Source of the DNA: Asanoa sp040676615
GTDB taxonomy: Bacteria; Actinomycetota; Actinomycetes; Mycobacteriales; Micromonosporaceae
DNA: 64,000 nt
Reading direction: 5' to 3'
Assembly: GCF_040676615.1 (NCBI RefSeq)
Contig: NZ_JBFAPI010000001.1
Coordinates: 124,001 to 188,000 of the forward strand
In this document: positions 8,032-18,260 of the stretch, in pieces
Numbering within the stretch: the stretch's first letter is position 1
Layout: the number at the start of each line of letters is the position of its first letter
Notes under the pieces: model-generated
Told to the model about the DNA's origin: nothing
What the model saw: only the letters and a program-made list of their open reading frames with translations
Database searches by the model: none
Made by a program: the position numbers and the translations under genes

Positions 8032-9525
8032 ATGACGAGCAGCATCGAGGCCACCTCGAGCGCCAACAAGGTCACCGTCGACGACCTCGGTTCCGAGGAA
8101 GCGTTCCTCGCCGCGATCGACGAGACCATCAAGTACTTCAACGACGGCGACATTGTCGAAGGCACCGTCGTCAAGGTCGATCGGGACGAGGTCCTGCTCG
8201 ACATCGGCTACAAGACCGAGGGGGTCATCCCCTCTCGTGAGTTGTCGATCAAGCACGACGTCGATCCCGCCGAGGTGGTGTCGGTCGGTGATCACATCGA
8301 GGCCCTGGTCCTCCAGAAGGAGGACAAGGAGGGTCGCCTGATCCTCTCGAAGAAGCGCGCGCAGTACGAGCGGGCGTGGGGCACCATCGAGAAGATCAAG
8401 GAAGAGGACGGCGTCGTCCGCGGCTCCGTCATCGAGGTGGTCAAGGGTGGTCTGATTCTCGACATCGGTCTGCGCGGCTTCCTGCCCGCGTCCCTCGTCG
8501 AGATGCGGCGGGTCCGTGACCTTCAGCCCTACGTGGGCCGTGAGCTCGAGGCCAAGATCATAGAGCTCGACAAGAACCGCAACAACGTGGTTCTGTCGCG
8601 CCGGGCCTGGCTCGAGCAGACCCAGTCCGAGGTGCGCACCGAGTTCCTCAACAAGCTCCAGAAGGGCCAGGTCCGCAAGGGCGTGGTCTCGTCGATCGTC
8701 AACTTCGGCGCGTTCGTCGACCTGGGCGGCGTCGACGGTCTGGTGCACGTCTCCGAGCTCTCCTGGAAGCACATCGACCACCCGTCCGAGGTCGTCGAGG
8801 TGGGCCAGGAGGTCGAGGTCGAGGTTCTCGACGTCGATCTCGACCGCGAGCGGGTTTCCCTGTCGCTCAAGGCGACGCAGGAAGACCCGTGGCGTCAGTT
8901 CGCCCGCACCCACGCGATCCAGCAGATCGTGCCCGGCAAGGTCACCAAGCTGGTGCCGTTCGGCGCGTTCGTCCGGGTCGACGACGGCATTGAGGGCCTG
9001 GTCCACATCTCCGAGCTGGCCGAGCGCCACGTGGAGATCCCGGAGCAGGTCGTCCAGGTCGGTTCCGACGTCATGGTCAAGGTCATCGACATCGACCTCG
9101 AGCGCCGGCGGATCTCGCTGTCGCTCAAGCAGGCCAACGAGGGCTTCGTCGAGGGCGAGGAGCACTTCGACCCGACGCTCTACGGCATGGCGGCGACCTA
9201 CGACAACGAGGGCAACTACATCTACCCCGAGGGCTTCGACCCGGAGACGGGTGAGTGGCTCGAGGGTTACGACAAGCAGCGCGAAACCTGGGAGACGCAG
9301 TACGCCGAGGCGCGCCAGCGGTGGGAGGCGCACACCAAGCAGGTGCAGTCGTCCCGCGCCGCCGACGCCGAGGCCGCCGCGGCTCCGCCCGCGCCGGCGG
9401 GCCAGGGTGGAGGCGGGGCTACGTCCTCGTCCTCCACGCCGTCCCGTCCGGCCGAGGAGCCGGCCGGCACGCTGGCGACCGACGAAGCGCTCGCCGCGCT
9501 TCGGGAGAAGCTGGCCGGCAAGTAA
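8032..9525 (+). CDS. rpsA: 30S ribosomal protein S1
   Basis: 497 residues, the four-S1-domain form found in actinobacteria (E. coli has six). S1 repeats lie at about residues 36-105, 123-188, 207-277 and 293-363; each has the G-x-V-x-x-[IVL]-x2-[FGV]-[AG]-x-[VL] beta-barrel pattern, most clearly VRKGVVSSIVNFGAFVDLGG and VPGKVTKLVPFGAFVRVDDG. The first two are degenerate and are usually the ribosome-binding ones. The C-terminus is acidic, then Ala/Pro/Ser-rich and disordered. S1 unfolds and docks mRNA on the 30S subunit. ATG 8032 with CGGAG 11 bases upstream is the start; codons further upstream would read through the leader. Confidence 0.97.
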   Translation: MTSSIEATSSANKVTVDDLGSEEAFLAAIDETIKYFNDGDIVEGTVVKVDRDEVLLDIGYKTEGVIPSRELSIKHDVDPAEVVSVGDHIEALVLQKEDKEGRLILSKKRAQYERAWGTIEKIKEEDGVVRGSVIEVVKGGLILDIGLRGFLPASLVEMRRVRDLQPYVGRELEAKIIELDKNRNNVVLSRRAWLEQTQSEVRTEFLNKLQKGQVRKGVVSSIVNFGAFVDLGGVDGLVHVSELSWKHIDHPSEVVEVGQEVEVEVLDVDLDRERVSLSLKATQEDPWRQFARTHAIQQIVPGKVTKLVPFGAFVRVDDGIEGLVHISELAERHVEIPEQVVQVGSDVMVKVIDIDLERRRISLSLKQANEGFVEGEEHFDPTLYGMAATYDNEGNYIYPEGFDPETGEWLEGYDKQRETWETQYAEARQRWEAHTKQVQSSRAADAEAAAAPPAPAGQGGGGATSSSSTPSRPAEEPAGTLATDEALAALREKLAGK

Positions 9526-9542
9526 GCACGGCACGTCCACGA

Positions 9543-9570
9543 CGGCCCCGCACCGCAAGGTGCGGGGCCG
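9543..9570 (+). terminator. Strong hairpin after rpsA
   Basis: CGGCCCCGCACC pairs perfectly with GGTGCGGGGCCG around a GCAA tetraloop: 12 base pairs with a stable GNRA loop. There is no T-run afterwards, as is common for actinobacterial terminators. It lies 18 bases past the rpsA stop. Confidence 0.75.
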
Positions 9571-9626
9571 CTGTGTTCGCTGACCTGTCCGCCGCGCCGC
9601 GGCAGGGCATCGTGCGGTCACCTTGT

Positions 9627-9632
9627 TAGCCT
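9627..9632 (+). promoter_or_regulatory. -10 of a leaderless coaE transcript
   Basis: TAGCCT ends 7 bases before GTG 9640, and no ribosome site precedes the GTG. Confidence 0.45.
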
Positions 9633-9639
9633 GGCGCCC

Positions 9640-10551
9640 GTGTTACGTGTGGGGCTGACCGGCGGGATCGGTGCCGGCAAGAGCGCGGCGGCTGCGCGGT
9701 TCGCCGCCAACGGCGCCGTGGTGATCGACTCCGACCGGCTGGCGCGCGAGGTGGTCGAGCCCGGCACGCCCGGCCTCGACGCGGTGGTCGCGGCGTTCGG
9801 GCCGGGGGTGCTGCGCGACGGCGCCCTCGACCGGCCCGCGCTGGGCCGGATCGTCTTCGGTGACCCGTCCGCCCGCCAGCGGCTCGAAGGGATCCTGCAC
9901 CCGCTGATCCAGGCCCGCAGCGCGGCCCTGGCGGCCGCGGCGCCGGCCGGGTCGATCATCGTCAACGACATTCCGCTGCTGGTCGAGGGCGGTCTCGCCG
10001 CGGCCTACCACCTGGTCGTCGTGGTCGACGCGGCGCCGGCGGTGCGGGTCGAGCGGCTCGTCCGCGACCGGGGGATGACCACCGAGGACGCGTCGGCCCG
10101 GATCGCCGCCCAGATCGACGATGCCACCCGCCGCGCGGCGGCCGACGTGGTGCTCGACAACAGCGGCGCACCGTCATCGTTGGAGGCTGCCGCCGACGCC
10201 CTGTGGGCCGAGCGCCTCGTGCCGTTCGCCCGCAACCTCGCGCAGGGGCGGCCCGCTGCCGGGTCCGCGTCCGTCGTCGACTACGACCCGACCTGGCCGG
10301 CCCAGTTCGAGCGGCTCGCGGCCAGGATCCGGCACCGCGCCGGTCAGCTCCCGATCGCCCATGTCGGACCGACCTCGGTGTCCGGGCAGCCCGCGCCGGA
10401 CGTCATCGGCATGGCGCTGACGATCGGCTCGGCGGCGGAGGCCGACGCGTTGCGCTCGCCTCTCGCCGCGGCCGGGTTCCTGCCCCTCGCCGACGGCTAT
10501 GCCAACGCCGACCCCGGCCGCCCCGCTGAGCTGAGTGTGCGGGTCAGCTAA
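9640..10551 (+). CDS. coaE: Dephospho-CoA kinase with a short C-terminal GrpB/UPF0157 remnant
   Basis: 303 residues. Dephospho-CoA kinase adds the 3'-phosphate in the last step of coenzyme A synthesis. Residues 5-15 (GLTGGIGAGKS) are the P-loop, VIDSDRLAREV follows, then VNDIPLLVEGGL (substrate site) and VRDRGMTTEDASARIAAQ (lid). The kinase ends near residue 200. From about 211 (VVDYDPTWPAQFERLAARIR) a GrpB-like domain begins, as in mycobacterial CoaE, but only about 90 residues remain of the usual 170, and the HVGPTSVSGQ motif is followed by a degenerate stretch. The GrpB part may act as a folding helper; here it is probably eroding. GTG 9640 is the start, apparently leaderless. Confidence 0.93.
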   Translation: MLRVGLTGGIGAGKSAAAARFAANGAVVIDSDRLAREVVEPGTPGLDAVVAAFGPGVLRDGALDRPALGRIVFGDPSARQRLEGILHPLIQARSAALAAAAPAGSIIVNDIPLLVEGGLAAAYHLVVVVDAAPAVRVERLVRDRGMTTEDASARIAAQIDDATRRAAADVVLDNSGAPSSLEAAADALWAERLVPFARNLAQGRPAAGSASVVDYDPTWPAQFERLAARIRHRAGQLPIAHVGPTSVSGQPAPDVIGMALTIGSAAEADALRSPLAAAGFLPLADGYANADPGRPAELSVRVS

Positions 10552-10583
10552 CTGGGCCTGCCGGCCGGGCGCTGGTCCAAGGG

Positions 10584-12296
10584 CTAGCCGAGGGGTGCGG
10601 TGGGCAGGGTCGGGATGGTGTCGTCGGTCAGGTTGAGCTGGGCCCAGGTGCCGGATCGGGTGCGGGCCTCCAGCCTGCGGACGGCCCCGGTCTTGTCGAG
10701 CCAGTAGCGCATCCGGGCCTGGCCGCGGCCGATGATGCCCTGCTCGGCGGGCTTCGCGATCTCGAAGACGGTCACACCGACCCCGTCGATCTTGTCCTTG
10801 CGCAGGAACGACGCGTGGTCGACGAAGTACGACGCGCTGTCCCTGGTCGTCGCCGCCGATGCCAGGGCCTCGCCGAGCAGCAGGTCGATGTCGAGGCTGC
10901 CGCGCGCGTCGGTGCGCTGGGCCCACGCCTGGAACTGCCAGCCGCTGTCCGGCGCCGGCAGGGGCGGGGTGTCCATCGCCTTACCGGTTCTGGTCTGGTA
11001 GGCCACCCCACCCACACTGGCCCGCAGGAACGCCACGTCGGTGGGCTTGGCCGTGTCGGCGACGGCCAGGTAGGCCACGGTGGAGTTCCAGTCCAGCCAG
11101 CCACCGCCGCGCAGGTCGGCGACCGGCAGCGTCGGCACGTCGATGGTCAGCCGCGCGCCGCCGCGCTCCAGGTTGCGCTGGCGCATCTTGGCCAGCAGCG
11201 CCGCCTCGGTCTTGCTCGGCGCCCGCGGCGTGATCGGCGCCCCGCCGAACGCGGCGACCGCGGTCAGCTCGGGGCGGTTCTCCCGGTCGAGGTCGGCGCG
11301 CACCGACAGGTTGCCGGGCAGCAGTGCCTCGAACCGGCGCAGCTTGGCCCCGCTGTCCAGCCAGTAGCGGACCGTGCCGCCGAGTTCGTTGAGGGCGGTC
11401 GGCGGCGCGGTCCGCGACGGGCTCGGGCTCGCCGCCGTCATCCCGGGCGAGGCGCTCGCGCTGGCCTTGGCCCGCTCGGGCTGCCGGGTGGTCTCGTCGC
11501 CGGCCGGCTCGGTGGCGCTCGGCTCGGTCGCGGTCGGGCCGTCCGTCGTCGGCTCGGCGGCGGTGCTCGACGGGGTCGACTTCGGCTTGGCGGGGGCCGG
11601 CGGGGTCACGGTCGGCAGCGGCTGTGGCGGCACCGCGGGGCCGAGCAGCACGTCGACCGTCGTACCCCCGATGCGTTCCTGGCCCATCCAGCGCGACTCC
11701 GTCCTTGCCAGCAGATCCGCCGGGTCCGGCTTGGTGCTCGCCATGACGAACATCAGCGACAGGAACGCGTCCAGCGGCTTGGCCGTCTTCCCCGACGCCG
11801 ACCAGGGGCGGATCTGCCAGCCGTCGGCCGGCGGAGTCGCCGGCGGCTCGGCGACCGGCGGCGCCGGCTTCGTCGCGTCGGTCGACTGCGCGGGATCGGC
11901 CTCCTCGGCCGCCTCGCCTGGGGTGGCGGACCGGGTCGCCAGCACACCGGGTACGGCCTGCAGCAGTCCCCGCCGATCGCCGGCGCCGGGACCACCGACC
12001 CGCACGTACGCCAGCGATTTCTTCCAGTCGATCCAGCCGGCGACGCGCACCTGGGCGGCTCCGTCGCCCCAGGTGGCGTGGATGCCGGCGCGTTCGTCGC
12101 GGTAGTTGGTGACCCGCATGTCGCCGAGGCGGCTGGCCTCGCTCGCGGACAGCGGCCGGGCCTGCACGGCCTGCTTCTCCGGCGCGCAGGAGACCATGCC
12201 GCCGACCAGGCCGGCGATCGACCCGAGGGACAGACAGGAGAGTACGACCAACGCGACAACGCGCCGCCGATCGGCGGGACGACGGGAAAGGGTCAC
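10584..12296 (-). CDS. Secreted or lipid-anchored protein with an internal duplication
   Basis: 570 residues from GTG 12296. An Arg-rich N-terminus and hydrophobic segment end in GGMVSCAPEK; Cys37 is a plausible though non-canonical lipobox Cys. The mature protein contains the same module twice. Module 1 has AGWIDWKKSLAYVRV, LDAFLSLMFVMAS, a W-x-G-x-E-x-I-x-G-x-x-V-D-V-L-L pattern and VRYWLDSGAKLRRFEA. Module 2 has GGWLDWNSTVAYLAV, LDIDLLLGEALAS, KDKIDGVGVTVFEI and MRYWLDKTGAVRRLEA. A Ser/Thr/Pro/Ala-rich linker joins them. The fold may be of the LolA/LppX lipoprotein type, but I do not recognise a function. Convergent with coaE. Confidence 0.75.
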   Translation of the reverse strand: MTLSRRPADRRRVVALVVLSCLSLGSIAGLVGGMVSCAPEKQAVQARPLSASEASRLGDMRVTNYRDERAGIHATWGDGAAQVRVAGWIDWKKSLAYVRVGGPGAGDRRGLLQAVPGVLATRSATPGEAAEEADPAQSTDATKPAPPVAEPPATPPADGWQIRPWSASGKTAKPLDAFLSLMFVMASTKPDPADLLARTESRWMGQERIGGTTVDVLLGPAVPPQPLPTVTPPAPAKPKSTPSSTAAEPTTDGPTATEPSATEPAGDETTRQPERAKASASASPGMTAASPSPSRTAPPTALNELGGTVRYWLDSGAKLRRFEALLPGNLSVRADLDRENRPELTAVAAFGGAPITPRAPSKTEAALLAKMRQRNLERGGARLTIDVPTLPVADLRGGGWLDWNSTVAYLAVADTAKPTDVAFLRASVGGVAYQTRTGKAMDTPPLPAPDSGWQFQAWAQRTDARGSLDIDLLLGEALASAATTRDSASYFVDHASFLRKDKIDGVGVTVFEIAKPAEQGIIGRGQARMRYWLDKTGAVRRLEARTRSGTWAQLNLTDDTIPTLPTAPLG

Positions 12297-12607
12297 GCGT
12301 GGTTGAACGGCTGACCGTGGCAGAGGTGACGTGTGATCGGTGTGTTGGCAGCGCCCTGTGCGACCAATGAGGTCAGGGCGCTCGCGGCGGCCGGTCTGCG
12401 CATCGCGCGACCGCGTCGGGTGCGCACGCCGACGATGTGCCGGGGCTGCAACCACAGCGCCGGGGACGACCGGCCGGTGTGGAGGCCCGGTCATTGCTCC
12501 CGGTCGGCCGCCGCGAGCGGCCTACGCTCAAACGGTAGCGCGGTGACCTATCCCACACAATGACAATATCGAAGCCGATCACCTACGCGGAGTTGGCCCG
12601 TGGGAAC
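12297..12607. other. Gene-free region between the lipoprotein gene and uvrB
   Basis: No supportable gene. Short open frames are GC-rich by-products without ribosome sites. It carries the leftward promoter region of the lipoprotein gene and, at its right end, the damage promoter of uvrB. Confidence 0.5.
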
Positions 12608-12630
12608 ATGTCGTACCCCCGACGTAGTTT
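12608..12630 (+). promoter_or_regulatory. PafBC-type DNA-damage promoter of uvrB
   Basis: ATGTCGTAC (12608-12616), 8 bases, then TAGTTT (12625-12630), the same arrangement as at polA and uvrA. The -10 ends 7 bases before ATG 12638, so the uvrB message is probably leaderless. Confidence 0.7.
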
Positions 12631-12637
12631 TATTGGC

Positions 12638-14754
<2,117 letters not shown>

Positions 14755-14758
<4 letters not shown>

Positions 14759-15591
14759 CCGCCTACACCGTCGGAGCGCCGGCAACCGAGGCGCTCCGGC
14801 GGGCCGTCGGCCCCTACGTCGGCTACGCCGAGCGGGCCGCGGCGCCGCTCGCCCGTCGCGAGACGGCGGTCTCCCGCTGCGTCCTGGTGATCGGCTGGGG
14901 TGTGCCGCTCGACGTCCGCGATCCGCGCGGTCGGTCCGGAGGCGCGACCTCGGTCGCGTCGTTCGCCACGGGCGTGGCCGACTCCTACGTCGACACGCTC
15001 ACCGCGCCCGGCGAGGCCCGGGGCGTGCAGGTGATGCTCGACCCGCTGGTCGCCGGCCGCATCCTCGGGCGCCCGTTCGGTGAGGTGGCCAACCAGGTGG
15101 TCTCGCTGGCCGACCTCGAGGGCGCCGCGTTGCGTGACCTTCGTGCCCTGCCGGCCCGGCTGGGCGCCGCGACCGGGTGGTCCGAGCGGTTCGCGCTGCT
15201 CGACCAGGTCTTCGACGCCCGGCTCTCGTCGACCCCGCCGCCCGACCCGCGGCTGGCGGGGGCCTGGCGGCACCTGCGCGCCACCGGCGGTGCGGTCCCG
15301 GTCGACACGCTGGCCGCGGCCGCCGACTGGAGCCGCCGCCACCTGGGCACGGTCTTCCGCCGCGAGCTGGGGTTGCCGCCCAAGGTGCTGGCCCGGCTGG
15401 TCCGCTTCGAGCGGGCCTACGCCCAGGCTTCCCGCGCCCCGTCCGCCGGGTGGGCGGCGGTCGCGGCCGACACGGGCTACTACGACCAGGCCCACCTCAT
15501 CCGCGACTTCCGGGCCTTCGCGGGCGCGACGCCGGCGCGGGTCCACGCGGGTGGGCCGGCCCTGACCGCTTCAGTTGATGGGGGGAGCTGA
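14755..15591 (+). CDS. AraC-family transcriptional regulator
   Basis: 278 residues. The C-terminal third is an AraC double helix-turn-helix: VDTLAAAADWSRRHLGTVFRRELGLPPK gives the first HTH, and RLVRFERAYAQ plus WAAVAADTGYYDQAHLIRDF with FAGATPARVHAG gives the second, with the family's Y-x-D-x-x-H-x-x-R-x-F-x-x-x-x-G signature. The N-terminal 170 residues are an effector domain of the kind seen in many actinobacterial AraC proteins of unknown ligand. It overlaps uvrB by ATGA and the next SDR gene by one base, so it is co-translated with both. The SDR is its most likely target. Confidence 0.9.
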
Positions 15592-16418
15592 TGGCTGTCT
15601 GGTTGGTGACGGGCGCGACGTCAGGGTTCGGTCGGGCGATCGCCGAGGCGGTGGTGGCCCGGGGCGACACCGTGGTCGGCGCCGCCCGCAGGGCCGACCG
15701 GCTCGACGAGCTCGCGGCGGCCCACCCGGGCCAGGTGCACGCGATCGCCCTCGACGTCACCGACACCGACCGCTGCGCGGCGGTCGTCGACGAGGTCGCC
15801 GACCGGTTCGGCCGGATCGACGTGCTGGTCAACAACGCGGGGCGCACCCAGGTCGGCGCGCTCGAGGAGACCACCGACGACGAGCTGCGCTACCTGTTCG
15901 ACCTGCACTTCTTCGGCCCGGCGGCGCTGACCCGGGCGGTCCTCCCACACATGCGCCGTTCCGGCGGCGGCGCGGTGGTGCAGATGTCGAGCACGGGCGG
16001 GCAATACAGCGGCCCGGGCTTCGGCGCCTATTCGGCGACCAAGTTCGCGCTGGAAGGCCTGACCGAGGCGCTCCGGCAGGAGGTCGACTTCGGCGTGCGG
16101 TTCCTGATCGTCGAGCCGGGCTCCTTCCGCACGGGCCTGTTCGGCCCCGACGCCGCCTACGTCTCCGAGCCACACCCGGCCTACGCCGCCACTGTCGGCC
16201 CGACCCGCGAATACCTCGGCACCCACGGCACCCAGCCCGGCGACCCGGCCAAGGCGGCCCGCGCCATCCTGGCCGCCCTCGACTCACCCGACCCACCGAA
16301 GCGCCTCGTCCTCGGCGCCGACGCCGTCGCGTCGATCGGCGCCACCCTGGCCGACCACACGGCGGAGCTGGCGAAGTGGGCCGCCGTCGGCCGCGACACC
16401 GCGATCGACGAGCCCTGA
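15591..16418 (+). CDS. Short-chain dehydrogenase/reductase
   Basis: 275 residues, classical SDR. TGATSGFGRAIAEAV is the NAD(P)-binding motif, ALDVTDTDRC follows, NNAG lies near residue 85, and the catalytic Ser and Tyr-x-x-x-Lys are in QMSSTGGQYSGPGFGAYSATKFALEG. Arg after the second strand (AARRADRLD) favours NADP(H). GGGGGGAG upstream supports ATG 15591, which overlaps the AraC stop (TGATG). The substrate is unknown; proteins of this type are often annotated as oxidoreductases acting on carbonyls. Coupling to the regulator suggests an inducible detoxification or modification step. Confidence 0.9.
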   Translation: MAVWLVTGATSGFGRAIAEAVVARGDTVVGAARRADRLDELAAAHPGQVHAIALDVTDTDRCAAVVDEVADRFGRIDVLVNNAGRTQVGALEETTDDELRYLFDLHFFGPAALTRAVLPHMRRSGGGAVVQMSSTGGQYSGPGFGAYSATKFALEGLTEALRQEVDFGVRFLIVEPGSFRTGLFGPDAAYVSEPHPAYAATVGPTREYLGTHGTQPGDPAKAARAILAALDSPDPPKRLVLGADAVASIGATLADHTAELAKWAAVGRDTAIDEP

Positions 16419-16428
16419 CGCTGACGGC

Positions 16429-16591
16429 TCAGCCGTAGCGGTTGAAACCACCTTCGGTGACCCAGCCGCCGTCGGCCGAGCACAGCCAGCCGACCAGGCG
16501 GGCGGCGTCGTCGGGGGTGCCCCACCGCCAGCCGCCGCGCCACCGCCGCGCCGACGCCGATCCGCCTGCTGACACCGGTCACCAGCGCCAC
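16429..16591 (-). pseudogene. Remnant of an SDR gene with the middle deleted
   Basis: On the minus strand the reading begins RVALVTGVSRRIGVGAAVAR, the start of an SDR nucleotide-binding fold. After about 30 codons the sequence jumps to another frame reading GTPDDAARLVGWLCSADGGW, then VTEGGFNRYG and a stop, which is the typical last 35 residues of a 3-oxoacyl-reductase-like SDR. About 200 residues between the two, including NNAG and the Tyr-x-x-x-Lys site, are missing. An internal deletion with a frameshift is the simplest reading. It lies just downstream of an intact SDR on the opposite strand but is not a copy of it. Confidence 0.75.
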
Positions 16592-16644
16592 CCGTTCCGT
16601 GACGCCGGAGACATAATCACATTTCCGCGACCGCCGTTCGCCCT

Positions 16645-16650
16645 TACGAT
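16645..16650 (+). promoter_or_regulatory. -10 of a leaderless GNAT transcript
   Basis: TACGAT ends 6 bases before ATG 16657, with no ribosome site between. Confidence 0.4.
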
Positions 16651-16656
16651 GGCGCG

Positions 16657-17160
16657 ATGCCTGAGCTTGCGCGCCTCGACGCGGGCCACGAGCCCGCCCT
16701 GCTGCGCTTCGAGCGCGAAAACCGGGCCTACTTCACACGCTTCATCTCCGACCGCGGCGATGACTACTTCGCCGAGTTCGCCGCCCGCCACGCGGCGCTG
16801 CTCGCCGAACAGGCGGCGGGCGAACACCACCTCCACGTCCTGATCGACGACGACGGCACCGTCTTGGGCCGCTTCAACCTGGTCAACATCGCCGACGGCA
16901 CGGCCGAACTCGGCTTCCGCGTGGCCGAGCGCGTGGCAGGCCGAGGCGTAGCGACCGCCGCGGTCGCCCAGATCTGCGACCTGGCCCGCGACACCTACGG
17001 ACTCCAGCGCCTGGTCGCGATCGCCGCCCTGACGAACACCGGCTCGTTGACGGTGCTCCGCCGCAACGACTTCATCCCGGCCGGCGAGCTCCAATTCATG
17101 GGCAAGCCGTGCCTGCGCCACGTTCGCACCCTCATGGGCGTGGCCGCTCCCGCTCGCTGA
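16657..17160 (+). CDS. GNAT-family N-acetyltransferase (RimJ/RimL-like)
   Basis: 167 residues. The acetyl-CoA fold is visible: strand 4 ELGFRVAERVAGRGVATAAV, the pyrophosphate loop (V-A-G-R-G-V-A-T), and the LQRLVAIAALTNTGSLTVLRRNDF segment with the Asn and helix common in RimJ/RimL-type acetyltransferases. It is cytoplasmic; the acceptor (protein N-terminus, amino acid or antibiotic) cannot be told. The start at ATG 16657 fits a leaderless transcript. Confidence 0.88.
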   Translation: MPELARLDAGHEPALLRFERENRAYFTRFISDRGDDYFAEFAARHAALLAEQAAGEHHLHVLIDDDGTVLGRFNLVNIADGTAELGFRVAERVAGRGVATAAVAQICDLARDTYGLQRLVAIAALTNTGSLTVLRRNDFIPAGELQFMGKPCLRHVRTLMGVAAPAR

Positions 17161-17335
17161 GCCGAGCCCGCCGCCGGGACGACCGCGGCGTCGGCGATTG
17201 GTGATCGGCGCCTCGGTCCGTCGATGAACCGCCGGCATATCGCGGCCTGGGCTGGCAGCACCCTGCCCGAACGGAAAGGCGCGCGAAGCTGCAACCGGCG
17301 TGTCGCGGCAGCGGCGGGTAGGTCTTTTGGGGCGC

Positions 17336-17371
17336 ACATGTTTTGGCATGTACGCACATGCCAAAACATGT
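17336..17371. repeat. Perfect 16-bp inverted repeat with 4-base loop
   Basis: ACATGTTTTGGCATGT (17336-17351), ACGC, ACATGCCAAAACATGT (17356-17371). It is the most AT-rich stretch in its neighbourhood. It could be a bidirectional terminator between convergent genes, although no T-run follows, or a site for a dimeric DNA-binding protein. Confidence 0.9.
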
Positions 17372-17529
17372 GGCCCGCGAGAAGCCAGACCGCCGCCCGA
17401 CGTCAGTGCGGCCAACCAAACCGCCGCCGCCCTAAACCAAAGCATCCGGGAATGCGATCCGCGGCGGCGTCGCCGTGCGTCCCGCGGCAGACCGCCAGCG
17501 CCGCGTCGGTCTCAGGCTCCTGGCGGCGA

Positions 17530-17807
17530 GCGCGGTGTCTGGGCTCCCGCGAAGGACAGGCCGGCGCCCGGCTGGTCGCTCGGGATGTGGCCGGGGCCAG
17601 CGTGGTGTCTGGGCTCCCGAATGACTGGCGAGTACCGGCGGGTCATTCGGGACGCCGCTACGGCGAGCGTGGTGTGCCGGGGCTCGCGAATGACTGGCGA
17701 GTACCGGCGGGTCATTCGGGGACGCCGCTACGGCGAGCGTGGTGTGCCGGGGCTCGCGAAGGGACCGGTCGGCGTCCGGCAGGTCGCTCGGGATGCCGCT
17801 ATGCAGA
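17530..17807. repeat. Four tandem ~70-bp units, each with a hairpin
   Basis: Units start at 17530, 17600, 17667 and 17737 (lengths 70, 67, 70, about 70), each beginning GCG-GGTGT. The middle two are almost identical and contain CGAATGAC and GTCATTCG as perfect inverted arms 16 bases apart. The outer two carry diverged arms (GCGAAGGAC with GGTCGCTCGG). Confidence 0.85.
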
Positions 17808-17854
17808 GCGGCCACGCATCCGGGACCGCCCTATGTGACCCGTCGCGGTCGGAG

Positions 17855-18154
17855 TCAGGCGTCGGTCGGGATGTCGGTGAAGTGTTCGACGACCGGGGGA
17901 GAGGCGAAGTATGGGCCGATGTGTCCGCGCCACTGGGTGAAGCGGTCGGAGGCACGGAAGTTGTCGAGATGCGCTTCGACCGAATCCCACTCGACCAGGA
18001 GCACGAACCTCGACGGTGACTCGATGCCGCGGGTCATGCGGATGGAGCGGAAGCCGGGCGTACCCCTGACCAGTGTGTGTGCCTTCTGGTAGGCGGCGGT
18101 GAACGCCTCCTCCTCGCCGGGGCGGATGTCGATCAGAGCGACCTCTAGGACCAT
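17855..18154 (-). CDS. Antibiotic-biosynthesis monooxygenase (ABM) domain protein
   Basis: 99 residues, a single ferredoxin-like ABM domain: MVLEVALIDIRPGEEEAF, then AYQKAHTLVRGTPGFRSIRM, FVLLVEWDSVEAHLDNFRAS and a C-terminal FASPPVVEHF. Such small dimers include cofactor-free quinol monooxygenases and proteins of unknown role. The residues that would define the reaction are not diagnostic. ATG 18154 is chosen because the domain starts there. It is divergent from terC and faces the repeat region. Confidence 0.85.
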   Translation of the reverse strand: MVLEVALIDIRPGEEEAFTAAYQKAHTLVRGTPGFRSIRMTRGIESPSRFVLLVEWDSVEAHLDNFRASDRFTQWRGHIGPYFASPPVVEHFTDIPTDA

Positions 18155-18260
18155 GCGAGGAAGCTTCCCATGATCGCCTGGAGGAGGCCGAAACGTCCTA
18201 GGACGCCGGACGGGGTGTGTCCTGATGTGCGGGATCACGGGCGGGCTGAACTGGTCGATG

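Larger units (their letters stand above)
17161..17854. other. Repeat-rich intergenic region between convergent genes
   Basis: No supportable gene in about 690 bp. The stretch contains a perfect 36-bp palindrome (17336-17371) and four tandem units of about 70 bp (17530-17807). Translations here give only short Arg/Ala-rich strings in frames created by the repeats. Confidence 0.7.

Noticed and set aside
7978..9621. A 547-codon open frame antisense to rpsA
   Set aside because: Mirror of a highly conserved ribosomal gene; composition is antisense-like.
12560..12637. N-terminal extension of UvrB
   Set aside because: These codons overlap the promoter and are not part of the UvrB family.
17336..17371. 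Chromosome dimer-resolution (dif) site
   Set aside because: The palindrome is longer and its arms do not resemble the XerC/XerD half-sites.
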